Positions 1-8,573 of a stretch of 54,630 nucleotides of DNA are shown in pieces. This DNA comes from Actinomycetota bacterium. Its GTDB lineage: Bacteria > Actinomycetota > Actinomycetes > S36-B12 > UBA10799. The DNA lies in assembly GCA_020636995.1 (NCBI GenBank), contig JACJWU010000009.1, forward strand, positions 1 to 54,630. The letters run 5' to 3'. How positions within the stretch are numbered: the stretch's first letter is position 1; each line of letters starts with the position of its first letter. Below the pieces are notes generated by a model. It was not told the DNA's origin. It did not search any database and saw nothing but the letters and a program-made list of their open reading frames with translations. Position numbers and translations under genes: made by a program.

Positions 1-818
1 CAACCCCAGATCCTGATATTCACATCCACGACGAGCGGATTGCCCTCCGCATCGGCGACGGCATCAAGGGCAAAGGGGCCCGTTATCCCCAGGAGGTCTA
101 CGACTCGACGTGTCACCGCTTCGAGTTTCGAATCCCTCGTCACAGTGATACCGAAGGCCGCCGAAAACGGTGTCGCAGGGTTAATGCGGTTCCGGTAGGT
201 GAGCATCTGAACGACCTCACCAGCGCGCGCCACCCCCGCCGAATCAAGTGGTTCTCCTGGCAAGAATGGCTGGACCTTCAGGGGTTCGGTGGACGTCGCC
301 AGCGCGGCGCGTGCTCCCGCTGCGTCCGGCACAACACGAACGCCCACACCGCCCCCTCCCATGAGGGGCTTCACGAGGAATGGCCCAGACTCTTGGTCCG
401 GAATGTCGTCGGGTCTGGTCCATTGCGGAGGAACGCCCACGCCGTGGTGGCGCAAAAACACTGCCAGCGATGCCTTGTCGATCACTGCGTCGGGAGCGAG
501 TCCTGTTGTCCGAGTGTACGGAAGGAGCCGCTCTTCAAAGCCACTTCGACACAGCCAGGACTCAATCGGCTCGGCAGCCTGCCAATCGACGAGATCCGGT
601 GATTCAAGAACCTCCAGCACCTCGGAGGCAACCGCCCCGGATTGCATGACAGAGTCGGCGAGAACCTCGTCGGCACAGGCAGCCCAGCGCTTCTGAATCC
701 TGTCCTGCGCCGATGAGGCGGTGGCCCGCACGACCCGGTAGCCTCGACGGCCCATTGCCGCCCCGAAATCAACTCCCGGCTGCCAGAACTCATCCTCAGC
801 AATGACGATCGTTGCCAT
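1..818 (-). CDS. ATP-grasp family ligase, 3' end cut by window edge
   Basis: The frame is open from an ATG at 818 down to base 1, giving about 272 residues with no stop, so the C-terminus lies outside the window. The N-terminus is a Rossmann-like pre-ATP-grasp region (MATIVIAEDEFWQPG). Typical ATP-grasp signatures follow: IDKASLAVFLRHHGVGVPP near residue 113, the lysine and glycine loop PFLVKPLMGGGGVGVRVV near 147, VQPFLPGEPLDS, and the metal-binding end VVDVNIRIWG at the cut. The family joins a carboxylate to an amine or thiol using ATP; the substrate cannot be told. The start lies 4 nt after the stop of the next ATP-grasp gene (TGA gcac ATG), so the two are almost certainly co-transcribed. 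Placement beside flippase and glycosyltransferase genes suggests a role in surface-polymer precursors (inference). Confidence 0.8.
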   Translation of the reverse strand, partial: MATIVIAEDEFWQPGVDFGAAMGRRGYRVVRATASSAQDRIQKRWAACADEVLADSVMQSGAVASEVLEVLESPDLVDWQAAEPIESWLCRSGFEERLLPYTRTTGLAPDAVIDKASLAVFLRHHGVGVPPQWTRPDDIPDQESGPFLVKPLMGGGGVGVRVVPDAAGARAALATSTEPLKVQPFLPGEPLDSAGVARAGEVVQMLTYRNRINPATPFSAAFGITVTRDSKLEAVTRRVVDLLGITGPFALDAVADAEGNPLVVDVNIRIWG

Positions 819-822
819 GTGC

Positions 823-2043
823 TCAGCCACGTCCTTTCGCCGTACCCAGAATCTTGCGTCCCGCGGAGCCAAGCATCTGCCCCGCCATGGCGAGTGCCGG
901 TGAGATGTCGTCCGCAGCCCACCAACTGCGCTCGACCGCCACGGGATCCCGGAGGTAGCGGCGGGGCCGACCCCGCCCTCCTTGCGCCAGCGACAAGTTC
1001 TCCACGAGCTGTACTCGCCCGAAGACCTGCTCACCCCAGTCGATGTGCCGACCGGTGAGGTGAAGGTGACAGGCGCGCACGCCATCAAGACCGCTCGTGG
1101 TAGTGAACAGACGGAACTGCGCACCACGTCGAGGGTTGAAGTCGATGAGGTGCAAGGCGCCATTGGACGGGTCGAGCACCCAGTCGGCGTCGAACGGCCC
1201 CACGTACCCGATCTGCGCGCAGGCGTTTGCCATCCGCGCGGCGATCTGCTTCTGGGGCAGAGCAACGTTAACGACACCGACTCCGGTCTCCGCGGGATGA
1301 GCAGCGACCTTGCGGCCGGTCCACACAACTGGTTCTTCACCGGCGCGTGTGGCGACCCCAGCGGTGTACCAGAACTGCACACCATCTCGAGCGAGGAACT
1401 CCTGCAGGAACACGCGGTGACCATGTGCCGCCACGCGCTCGATGCCTGCCAGCTCTGCCCCCGTGCGAATCAGTCGGGTGAACGGCACAGCCGAATCTGC
1501 GAGCCGGGCGTACGGCTCCGGGCTCTTGGCGATGACCGGCAACCCCACATCGTCCACAAACCGCCGGATGTCCTGCGTCGACGTACTGACGATATGGCGC
1601 GGATACTCCACACCCACGGCCGAAGCCACACCCGCCAGGCTTGCCTTGTCCGAAAGGCGACGAGGCAGATCCGCTGCCACGTCGAAGGTCAACAGACGAG
1701 GATCGATGTCCGTTCTGTGTTCTGCCAGCAGTACTGCGCTCTCGTCATCTCCGGCAATGACCACGCAGGGCCCCCCGAAGGTTTCGGCAACCGCGTTCAG
1801 AACGCCCACACTGCGTTCCGGTGGCGCCTCCGGGCTGAGTGGAACTGCCACGCGACCCGCAATGTACTTGGACCGCAAGAGTTCGCGCTCCGAGGGCTCC
1901 GCCATGACCAGAACCGGTATCCCCCAACGGCCGAGGGTGCGAACCGTCGCCAGAGCCCCGTAGTCCCATGCGGGCCGTCCTGTACGTACGAGCAGCGCAG
2001 GGACGTCGACATCGGGTCCTGTTGCGCTGGGAGCCAGCGACAT
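823..2043 (-). CDS. ATP-grasp carboxylate-amine ligase-like protein (COG3919 type)
   Basis: This is a 406-residue protein starting at the ATG at 2043; the longer open frame upstream is Arg-rich and reads as non-coding. It has the pattern of predicted ATP-grasp carboxylate-amine ligases: an N-terminal Rossmann-like half (about 15-125), SDKASLAGVASAVGVEYP (131-148), the ATP-binding lysine region VIAKS (170-174), and the acidic metal-binding segment HLIDFNPRRGAQF (298-310). The last 60 residues are basic and Gly/Arg-rich. The substrate is unknown; relatives make amide bonds on amino acids or cell-wall precursors. It is the first gene of a minus-strand pair with the truncated ATP-grasp gene and is divergent from the flippase gene. 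No convincing ribosome-binding site precedes the ATG, so the transcript could be leaderless. Confidence 0.8.
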   Translation of the reverse strand: MSLAPSATGPDVDVPALLVRTGRPAWDYGALATVRTLGRWGIPVLVMAEPSERELLRSKYIAGRVAVPLSPEAPPERSVGVLNAVAETFGGPCVVIAGDDESAVLLAEHRTDIDPRLLTFDVAADLPRRLSDKASLAGVASAVGVEYPRHIVSTSTQDIRRFVDDVGLPVIAKSPEPYARLADSAVPFTRLIRTGAELAGIERVAAHGHRVFLQEFLARDGVQFWYTAGVATRAGEEPVVWTGRKVAAHPAETGVGVVNVALPQKQIAARMANACAQIGYVGPFDADWVLDPSNGALHLIDFNPRRGAQFRLFTTTSGLDGVRACHLHLTGRHIDWGEQVFGRVQLVENLSLAQGGRGRPRRYLRDPVAVERSWWAADDISPALAMAGQMLGSAGRKILGTAKGRG

Positions 2044-2147
2044 GGCCCCATCATGGCACCGGCGCCCACCCGTTCTCGCGTCGCGAAGTAGCCGCCGCCA
2101 CCGGCCCGCGACTAAAGTCAAAGCCCGGATCGCGCGAAGGAATAGTC
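2044..2147. promoter_or_regulatory. divergent intergenic region of the polysaccharide locus
   Basis: These 104 bases separate the minus-strand ATP-grasp pair from the plus-strand flippase operon, so both promoters must lie here or in the flanking coding ends. A TAAAGT hexamer at 2113-2118 could be a -10 element for the plus-strand operon, about 30 bases before the GTG at 2148. I cannot pick out a matching -35. The GAAGGA at 2136-2141 is a plausible ribosome-binding site for that GTG. Confidence 0.35.
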
Positions 2148-3593
2148 GTGGAGGACGCCGAGCATGTCGTGAAACCGGGCAGCCGCAGCGCTGGCTACCG
2201 ATCCCGGACGGCTGTGCTCTTCGCCGTGGCGGAGATCGTCGGTAAGCTCGCGTCGTTCGGCATGTTCGCCGTCGCCACAAGGATCCTCGGCCCCGACGGT
2301 TTCGGCGAGTTCTCCTGGGCGATGGGCCTGGGGATGATGGTCGCGTCCTTCGGGATGTTCGGGTTCGACATGGCTCTCATCCAGCTCGGCGGCAAGGACC
2401 CGCGCAAGACTTCCCAGTACCTGACGTCTTCTGTGACTCTTCGACTGCTGATCGCCCTCGTGGGTGTGGCCGTCCTGGCCGTGTGGCCGATCGAGCAGGA
2501 GGGCAGCAAGGCCGCGCTGCTGTTGATGGCACTGGCACTCAGCCTGGAGAACATCTCACTGGCGGTGCGCTCGGCCGCCGGCGTGCTCGACCGCCAGCGT
2601 GGGGCCGCGGTGAACATCATCATCCAGCGCGTCGCGATCGCCGCCATCGCGATCGCCGTACTGCTGGCCGGCGGCGGGGTCGTCGGAATGGCAGCGGCCT
2701 ACCTCACAGGGACCATCATCGGAACCGTGGCCATGCTGATCCTGGCCCACATAATCGGTGCGACCCCGCACCTTCGCAATCTCCACTGGTCGGACACGAA
2801 GGCCCTGTTCATCAAGGCGATCCTGCCCGGGGCCGCGAACACGATGAACATGCAGACGACCCGCATCGACGTCATCGCTTTGGCACGGGGCGGCAACTAC
2901 GTCAACGTGGGCTACTTCTCGTCTGCCTACAAACTGATGGAGACGAGCCTCTTCTTCTCCGACGCGCTCATCCGGGCCGCCATGCCGGCCATGCTGTATG
3001 CCAAGCAGCCCGCCGATCTCGGACGCATCCTGCGCGCCTTGTACTCGACCGCGGCAGTGTTCTACTTCCCGCTGGCAGTCGCCATGGTGATCCGAGGAGG
3101 CGAACTGCTCGGACTCCTCTTCGGCCAGGAGTACGCCTCAGGAGGACGGACCACCATGATTGCGCTGTCATGGGCACTCCTCGCGCTGGTCACGTTGAGT
3201 GCCCTGACCACAGCCCTGTTGGTGAGCAATCACAGCGCGGACGTCGCCGCTGTGGCCGCCGTCACCATGGTGGTGAAGTTCGCGATCGTATGGCCACTCG
3301 TTGATCGTTACGGCGCCCTCGGAGCGGGCATTGCCGTGGCATTGGCGTTCACCACTCAGGCATGCCTGCTCCTTTGGCGACTTCACCACCACGCCGGTCC
3401 CGTGAGGATGGGCATGTCGCTGCTCCCCGCAGCCGCGGCGTCCGCGGTCATGGCAGGGGTCCTGCTGCTCGACATCGCTCTGATCCCCGCGTTGATCGCC
3501 GGTGGAATCGCATTCCTTGCCGCCTGGTGGGTGGTGGCGCGGTGGGCCGACCCCGAGTCGATCGCCCGGGTACGAGCGGTGATCGGAAGGTGA
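2148..3593 (+). CDS. oligosaccharide flippase family protein (Wzx/MATE-like)
   Basis: A 481-residue integral membrane protein of the polysaccharide transporter (MVF/PST) superfamily, expected to flip lipid-linked oligosaccharides across the cytoplasmic membrane. It is almost continuously hydrophobic, with about 12-14 membrane segments. The first conserved block has the usual form, with a TRILGPDGFGEFSWA-like motif early and a small-residue-rich segment after it. I chose the GTG at 2148 because GAAGGA sits six bases upstream and the protein then begins just before the first helix; the longer frame from 1968 adds a basic non-hydrophobic stretch. It heads a plus-strand operon: the next gene starts 6 nt after its stop. 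Substrate specificity cannot be read from sequence. Confidence 0.85.
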   Translation: MEDAEHVVKPGSRSAGYRSRTAVLFAVAEIVGKLASFGMFAVATRILGPDGFGEFSWAMGLGMMVASFGMFGFDMALIQLGGKDPRKTSQYLTSSVTLRLLIALVGVAVLAVWPIEQEGSKAALLLMALALSLENISLAVRSAAGVLDRQRGAAVNIIIQRVAIAAIAIAVLLAGGGVVGMAAAYLTGTIIGTVAMLILAHIIGATPHLRNLHWSDTKALFIKAILPGAANTMNMQTTRIDVIALARGGNYVNVGYFSSAYKLMETSLFFSDALIRAAMPAMLYAKQPADLGRILRALYSTAAVFYFPLAVAMVIRGGELLGLLFGQEYASGGRTTMIALSWALLALVTLSALTTALLVSNHSADVAAVAAVTMVVKFAIVWPLVDRYGALGAGIAVALAFTTQACLLLWRLHHHAGPVRMGMSLLPAAAASAVMAGVLLLDIALIPALIAGGIAFLAAWWVVARWADPESIARVRAVIGR

Positions 3594-3599
3594 GGACCC

Positions 3600-4973
3600 A
3601 TGACTGATCGACGGGTGGCGGCCGTCATTCTCGATCCCTACCGGCCCTATGCGTTGCTGATGATCGAGCGCTTGTACCACCGGTTCGGCATCAGAACGGT
3701 GTGCCTGCATCAGGACTGGCGGACACGACTGCTGCTCGAGGGTCGTCACAGACAGTTGCGATCATCCGCAGTCAGTGCCCACTACATGGTGGGCGACCTC
3801 GGATGGGATCGCGTGGCCCAGATCCTGCGGGCGCGCCACAACATCGTCGGAGTGCTTCCCTACGAGGAGGGCATGGTCAGACCATTGGCGGAGCTCGCGG
3901 GCCTGTTAGGGCTGTCGTGGGCGCAGCCCGATGTGCTGCCCGCCTTCCGTGACAAGCAAGCGTTGAAGGCCCTGGTCGTCAGGAACGACCCGTCGATCCG
4001 GATGAATGCGTTCACGAATGTGTCCACCACCGAGGATGTCGTCGACTTCGCCCGCACGCACAGTATGCGTCGGTTCGTGCTCAAGCCGAACGACGGCAGC
4101 GGTAACACGGATGTGGCGTTCTTCGACACCCCAGTCGACCTTGTGGCTGTGACTGAGCACCTCCGGCGATCTACTGGCCCGGTGCTCATGGAGCAGTTCA
4201 TCGAGGGTCCGGAGTATTGGGTGAACGGCCAGATGGATTCTGATGGCGAACCACTGGTGCAGGGAGTGGGCACCTACATACGCATCCACGAGAACGGCGT
4301 ACGCAACCTCGAGATCGGCAGCACAGCGGTCCCCACGAGCGATCCGAACTTCCCAGTCCTGGCCGAGTACGCGCGTAATGTCATGCGCGCCACGGGCCTT
4401 CGTCGCTCTCCGTTCCATCTCGAGGCGATCATCGATGCCCGGGGCCCGTGCCTTGTGGAGGTCGGCGCGCGCTTCTGCGGTGATCTGGTTGTCCTGCTTG
4501 ATCAGTGGCAGCACGGCCTGGCGATGGATTTCGTCGACATGGCCTGCCACTACTACGTCAGCGCGGTTCCCTACCCCATCCCGACTCTGAACTGGGCACG
4601 CTACGACCAGCACCTGGCAGGTACGGCAACGGGAACCAGCCCCGTCGACCAGCGGCTCATCGAGGTTGAGGGCATCGACGCCATCAACGACAGCCCGCAC
4701 TTCCTGTGGTGGATCAAGAAGCCCGCGCCCGGCGACCACGTGGAGCGGACCCTCAGCCTCACCGGCAGGGCGTGGTCAATGGCGCTATGGGCACCTTCGC
4801 CAGCGGCTCTGGACGATGCGATCTACTGGAGCCGTGAAACGCTCGCCTTGCGAGGCACGGCCGAATCCGGCTGGACCCTGGGGCAGCGAGTGCCCCTGTA
4901 CCGGGGTCTGGCGGGGAAGGCCTGGTCCTCCCGACCGAGGTTGTACCAAGCGAAGGCACTGATGACCCGATGA
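3600..4973 (+). CDS. ATP-grasp domain protein (carboxylate ligase-like)
   Basis: A 457-residue ATP-grasp protein. An N-terminal Rossmann-like domain (about 5-110) is followed by FRDKQALKALV (116-126), the ATP lysine in RRFVLKPNDGSGNTDVAFF (157-175), MEQFIEGPEYWVNG (197-210) and the metal-binding glutamates in PFHLEAII (271-278) and CLVEVGARFCGD (284-295). The layout resembles the carnosine synthase/biotin carboxylase-like branch, which ligates a carboxylate to an amine. A C-terminal domain of about 130 residues follows. It starts 6 nt after the flippase stop and its end overlaps the next glycosyltransferase by 4 nt (ATGA), so it is translationally embedded in the polysaccharide operon. It is the third ATP-grasp gene in 5 kb. 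Substrate unknown. Confidence 0.82.
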   Translation: MTDRRVAAVILDPYRPYALLMIERLYHRFGIRTVCLHQDWRTRLLLEGRHRQLRSSAVSAHYMVGDLGWDRVAQILRARHNIVGVLPYEEGMVRPLAELAGLLGLSWAQPDVLPAFRDKQALKALVVRNDPSIRMNAFTNVSTTEDVVDFARTHSMRRFVLKPNDGSGNTDVAFFDTPVDLVAVTEHLRRSTGPVLMEQFIEGPEYWVNGQMDSDGEPLVQGVGTYIRIHENGVRNLEIGSTAVPTSDPNFPVLAEYARNVMRATGLRRSPFHLEAIIDARGPCLVEVGARFCGDLVVLLDQWQHGLAMDFVDMACHYYVSAVPYPIPTLNWARYDQHLAGTATGTSPVDQRLIEVEGIDAINDSPHFLWWIKKPAPGDHVERTLSLTGRAWSMALWAPSPAALDDAIYWSRETLALRGTAESGWTLGQRVPLYRGLAGKAWSSRPRLYQAKALMTR

Positions 4974-6088
4974 GTCGCGCCCTGGTCGTTTCTGCCTACG
5001 GCACAGATGCCGGAGGCTCCGAGATGTGGCTGCTGGGGATCCTCGACGCGGGAACGCTGCAGCAGGCGCCTTGGGAGATCGACGCAATCGTGCTTCAGGA
5101 CGGGCCTTTGCGCGAGGCATTCCGAACGCGGGGGATCGCGGCGATCACCTACCCGGTACCGGCGTCGCCGATCGGCATCGCAGCACGCGCCCCGGGCTTG
5201 CGGCGGGCGATCCTCGCACGCGGGCCCGACATAGTGATCTGCAACGGGGTGAAGGCGCAACTCGCAGTGAGCATGGCTCTACCCGAGCGACGCCCCCCGG
5301 CGATCTGGGTCAAGCACGATCACAGCTACGACCGCGCCCTCGCCCGCCTGCTGGGGCACCACGCGGCCACGGTCATCGCCACCGCCGCCGAGGTCGGAGA
5401 GCCGACCGGACGCCAGGATCTGATCATCATCGAGCCGCCCCGCCCGGCCGACCCCCTACCGCGCGCACAGGCCCGCGACATCCTTCACGAGGCTGGCTGG
5501 ACGGCTCCCACACCATTGACGCTCGGGATGGCCACGCGCCTGGTGCCTTACAAGGGGGTGGATCTGGCGATCCGCGCACTGGCCGATCCACGGTGCGCCG
5601 ACTGGTCGCTGCTGGCAATCGGTGACGACGACCCTGCGACCCCGGGCGAACGCCGGCGGCTGCTCGACCTCGCGGCCGAACTCGGCGTGTCGCAGCGCGT
5701 GTGCGTGCCCGGGGGAATCAGACATGCGGGCCAGCTGCTGGGAGCGGTGGACGCCGTCGGCGTGCTCACACGTCCCGGACAGGCGGGAGCCCCCACCAAG
5801 GAGGGATACGGCATCGTGGCCACTGAGGCCATGCTCGCCGGGGTTCCGGTCATCGTGGCCCAGGCGGGCCCCATCTCTCGACGACTCATCACCGCCGAGG
5901 GACCGGCGGGGATCACTTTGGCGGCACCGAGCGCCCAGGCCCTCGCCGGTGCACTGGCGCTGCTGTCCGATGCGACCACCCGCCAACAGATGGGTCGCTG
6001 CGGTTCCCGAGTCGCGCACACCCTGCCCGACGAGGACGATGTTGCGCAGGCGTTCGCCGAGGTGCTGGCGCCCTATCGGAGGCCCTGA
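4970..6088 (+). CDS. glycosyltransferase family 4 protein
   Basis: A 372-residue GT-B fold retaining glycosyltransferase (group 1/GT4). The N-terminal half carries the acceptor-side Rossmann fold, with a Gly-rich GTDAGGSEMWL start. The C-terminal half has the donor-binding features: LGMATRLVPYKGVDLAIRAL near 182 and the E-x7-E motif in EGYGIVATEAMLAGVPVIVA near 282. It presumably transfers a nucleotide-activated sugar to a lipid-linked intermediate at the inner face of the membrane. It overlaps the upstream ATP-grasp gene by 4 nt and the downstream polymerase/ligase gene by 1 nt. Donor and acceptor cannot be inferred. Confidence 0.85.
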   Translation: MSRALVVSAYGTDAGGSEMWLLGILDAGTLQQAPWEIDAIVLQDGPLREAFRTRGIAAITYPVPASPIGIAARAPGLRRAILARGPDIVICNGVKAQLAVSMALPERRPPAIWVKHDHSYDRALARLLGHHAATVIATAAEVGEPTGRQDLIIIEPPRPADPLPRAQARDILHEAGWTAPTPLTLGMATRLVPYKGVDLAIRALADPRCADWSLLAIGDDDPATPGERRRLLDLAAELGVSQRVCVPGGIRHAGQLLGAVDAVGVLTRPGQAGAPTKEGYGIVATEAMLAGVPVIVAQAGPISRRLITAEGPAGITLAAPSAQALAGALALLSDATTRQQMGRCGSRVAHTLPDEDDVAQAFAEVLAPYRRP

Positions 6089-7419
6089 TGCCGCTTCCCA
6101 TGATCGCCCTCGCGGCGCTACTGATGGCCGCGCTTGTTCTGTGGCGGCCCGTCACCCCTCTGGTGCTGCTGGGCCTGCTGGCACCGATCGGCATGACACA
6201 ACTGCCCGCCTCTCTCGATGTCGTGACCGTGTTGTCCGGGCTTGTGGTCGTCGCGGCCGCATGGGAGGCGCTCATCGGTCGCGCGAGCCTGCTCCCCACT
6301 TCGGCGGCGGCGCTCGCGGCCAGCATCTGGACGCTGGGAGTACTCGGATCAGTGGCGTTCAGCGATGACCTCGCAAGGGCCGCCGTGCTGGGAACCTGGC
6401 AGATCCTGGCCGCGTGGACGGCAATCGGCATCAGTGTGCTTGCGCGCACCGAACAGCGCATGCAGGTCAGTGTTGCGGCAGTACTGCTCGGCGCATCGAT
6501 CGTGGCAGGCTCGGGGGTGATCGACGGAGTGAGCTCTCGTGGCGCCTTCAACGGGTCCGTCGTTGAGGGACGCGCGATCGGCGTGTTCTCGCAACCCAAC
6601 GAGTACGGCCTCTACACGGCGATGCTCTGGGCGTTCTCCCTGGTTCTGGCATGCCTGGTCCATAGCTGGTTGAAGTGGTTGGCCGCGCTGTGCTCGGTGC
6701 TGAGCCTGGCGGGTTTGGCCGCGTCGTTCTCACGGGGCGCCTGGATGGGTGCGGCACTGGCTGCCGTGGTCATGGCGATCCTCGTGCCACAGACCCGGCG
6801 GCCACAGGCAATAGGCCTCGCGGCGGGCCTCGGGCTGCTCAGCGCCGCACTGGTGATGGTGCCTTTCTGGCAGTTGCCAAGACTGCTCCTCGATCGGATA
6901 CTGAGCGTTTTCGCCGGCGGCACGAGCCCGTACGACAACAGGCCCGCCCTCATGGCTGAGGGGCTTCGGGAATGGCAGCAAAACCTCCTGTTCGGGGTCG
7001 GGCCGAACATGTATCCGGTGCAATCGCGGTCCCTCGCATCGGAAACCCGCACGCTGGAAGGCCAACACGCACACAACCTCGTGCTCACAGTGGGCGCTGA
7101 GCAGGGCATCGTCGGGCTGGTGGCCCTTGGGGTCTTCGTAGCCGCAGTAGTGGTGGCCTTCAGTTCCGCCCGGCGCTTCGCACTCGGTCGTCACGGTGCC
7201 GACACACACCGTGTTCCGCTGGGTGCGGCTGTCACGATGTCCGCGGCAGCGGCCTTGGTCGCCCTGGTCGGAGCGGGAGTCGTGGACTATCCCCTACGCA
7301 ACGCTCTGACCCGCACCACCGCCTGGATGTTCCTCGGGCTGGCCCTAGCGGGTCACCGATGCGTGCGCAACCGGCAAGACGACCAGCAGGTGCGATCCAT
7401 GCCCGAACCGGTTCACTGA
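6088..7419 (+). CDS. O-antigen ligase/polymerase family membrane protein
   Basis: A 443-residue polytopic membrane protein with roughly 10-12 hydrophobic segments. The large extracytoplasmic loop contains QHAHNLVLTVGAEQGIVGL, the His-rich pattern of the Wzy/WaaL family, preceded by NRPALMAEGLREWQQN. FSQPNEYGLYTA and ASFSRGAWMG are further family-like stretches. Such proteins polymerise or ligate undecaprenyl-linked glycans at the outer face of the membrane. With the flippase and glycosyltransferases this makes a Wzx/Wzy-type route likely. The ATG at 6088 overlaps the preceding stop by one base (TGATG). The 3' end overlaps the convergent glycosidase gene by 7 nt. Polymerase versus ligase cannot be decided. 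Confidence 0.8.
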   Translation: MPLPMIALAALLMAALVLWRPVTPLVLLGLLAPIGMTQLPASLDVVTVLSGLVVVAAAWEALIGRASLLPTSAAALAASIWTLGVLGSVAFSDDLARAAVLGTWQILAAWTAIGISVLARTEQRMQVSVAAVLLGASIVAGSGVIDGVSSRGAFNGSVVEGRAIGVFSQPNEYGLYTAMLWAFSLVLACLVHSWLKWLAALCSVLSLAGLAASFSRGAWMGAALAAVVMAILVPQTRRPQAIGLAAGLGLLSAALVMVPFWQLPRLLLDRILSVFAGGTSPYDNRPALMAEGLREWQQNLLFGVGPNMYPVQSRSLASETRTLEGQHAHNLVLTVGAEQGIVGLVALGVFVAAVVVAFSSARRFALGRHGADTHRVPLGAAVTMSAAAALVALVGAGVVDYPLRNALTRTTAWMFLGLALAGHRCVRNRQDDQQVRSMPEPVH

Positions 7420-8504
7420 CGGGCATCGGCGCGGCACGCCGATCTCGACTGACAAGTGATCACGTCGAGTACCGGCTTGGGTGAGGTGTCGGCGCGCAAC
7501 ACCCCGAAGCCATCAAGGTGTGCTTGGACGGGCTCGAAGTCCCGATCACGGTAGACGAACACGGCCTTCACGCGGGGCATTCCTGCCAGCCACGAGAGCA
7601 TCTCGGCGGTGTATCGCGCCTGTTGCGCCTCGGTCACGCCGCGTTGCCAGGCCGGCGCGGTGTCTTCGCTTGAGGCTGTGGACCATCCCATCTCGGTGAC
7701 CCAGATGTCCGGCACCCCGCGGGCTCTGGTGTAGTCGGCCAGCCACCCGATGTCACAGCCTGAGGAGTCATCCCGGCATACCCGCGGCGGCGCATCCCCC
7801 ACTATCGGATAGGCGTGGGCTCCCAGAGCGTCGAATGACCCTTCGACACCTTGTGCGTACAGCCCTCGATACCAGCCCCGGTCCATGTGTGCGGGTCCCG
7901 CCGTCACGACCGTGATGTCGGGACGCACAGCCTTCACGGCCTCGTACGTCGCGGTGAGAAGGGGGGCGTAGTCCGACGGCCGAGTGCTCGCGAAGAACTC
8001 CGGCAGGTTCGGTTCGTTCCAGACCTGCAGTGCCGCGATCTGAGTGGGCCACCGGCCCACCATCCAGGCCGCCGCGCGGGCGTAGTCCTGCGGATTCGAG
8101 GGGACACCGCGCTTGTCGGTGGTCCCACTCGACCATTCCGGTGCCCACCAGAACATCACCAGCGCCCGCAGTCCGCGCTGCGACACCTCCCGGAGCCTTT
8201 CGTCGAGCATCGCAACTCCCGCGGGATCGAACCGCGCCGGTCCGTCGGGCTGCAGTGTGGCCCACGCGACATCCATGCGCACCCACGGGATTCCGGCGGC
8301 GGCGATCGCGTCGAGGATCTCAGCCCGGTCCTGCGCGTCCCTCGAGGTCCACATCCCGTGATAGGCCAGCCCTCTAATGGCTGGCGGAGCGTCCACCGTG
8401 ATCGTCTCGTGGACTGGCGGATCGGGTGCCTTCTCGCCACACCCTGTGGCGAGGGCGAGGATCAGCATCGCGACCGCGATGCACAGCATTCTCGCCCTCG
8501 CCAT
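7413..8504 (-). CDS. lipoprotein glycoside hydrolase, clan GH-A (GH5/GH39-like)
   Basis: A 363-residue protein starting at the ATG at 8504. Residues 1-22 form a signal peptide with a lipobox-like end (LALATGC, Cys22), so it is probably anchored to the outer face of the membrane. The body is a TIM-barrel glycosidase of clan GH-A: VWNEPNLPEFF holds the probable acid/base glutamate and DIWVTEMGWS the probable nucleophile glutamate, in the usual order. The early barrel strands show GIPWVRMDVAWATLQP. It is transcribed against the flanking polysaccharide genes and is divergent from the next GT4 gene. Its likely job is trimming or turnover of the polymer made by this locus (inference). It could also be an exported scavenging enzyme. 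Confidence 0.78.
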   Translation of the reverse strand: MARARMLCIAVAMLILALATGCGEKAPDPPVHETITVDAPPAIRGLAYHGMWTSRDAQDRAEILDAIAAAGIPWVRMDVAWATLQPDGPARFDPAGVAMLDERLREVSQRGLRALVMFWWAPEWSSGTTDKRGVPSNPQDYARAAAWMVGRWPTQIAALQVWNEPNLPEFFASTRPSDYAPLLTATYEAVKAVRPDITVVTAGPAHMDRGWYRGLYAQGVEGSFDALGAHAYPIVGDAPPRVCRDDSSGCDIGWLADYTRARGVPDIWVTEMGWSTASSEDTAPAWQRGVTEAQQARYTAEMLSWLAGMPRVKAVFVYRDRDFEPVQAHLDGFGVLRADTSPKPVLDVITCQSRSACRADARQ

Positions 8505-8573
8505 GCTCTCAGCCTCGCACGCGGACACTGTGAGCGTTCGGCCAGTAGCGTGACCATCGGAGGAGGTGCCCCG

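Noticed and set aside
982..2091. 369-codon plus-strand frame opposite the ATP-grasp gene
   Set aside because: The minus-strand frame has clear ATP-grasp motifs; the plus-strand product has none.
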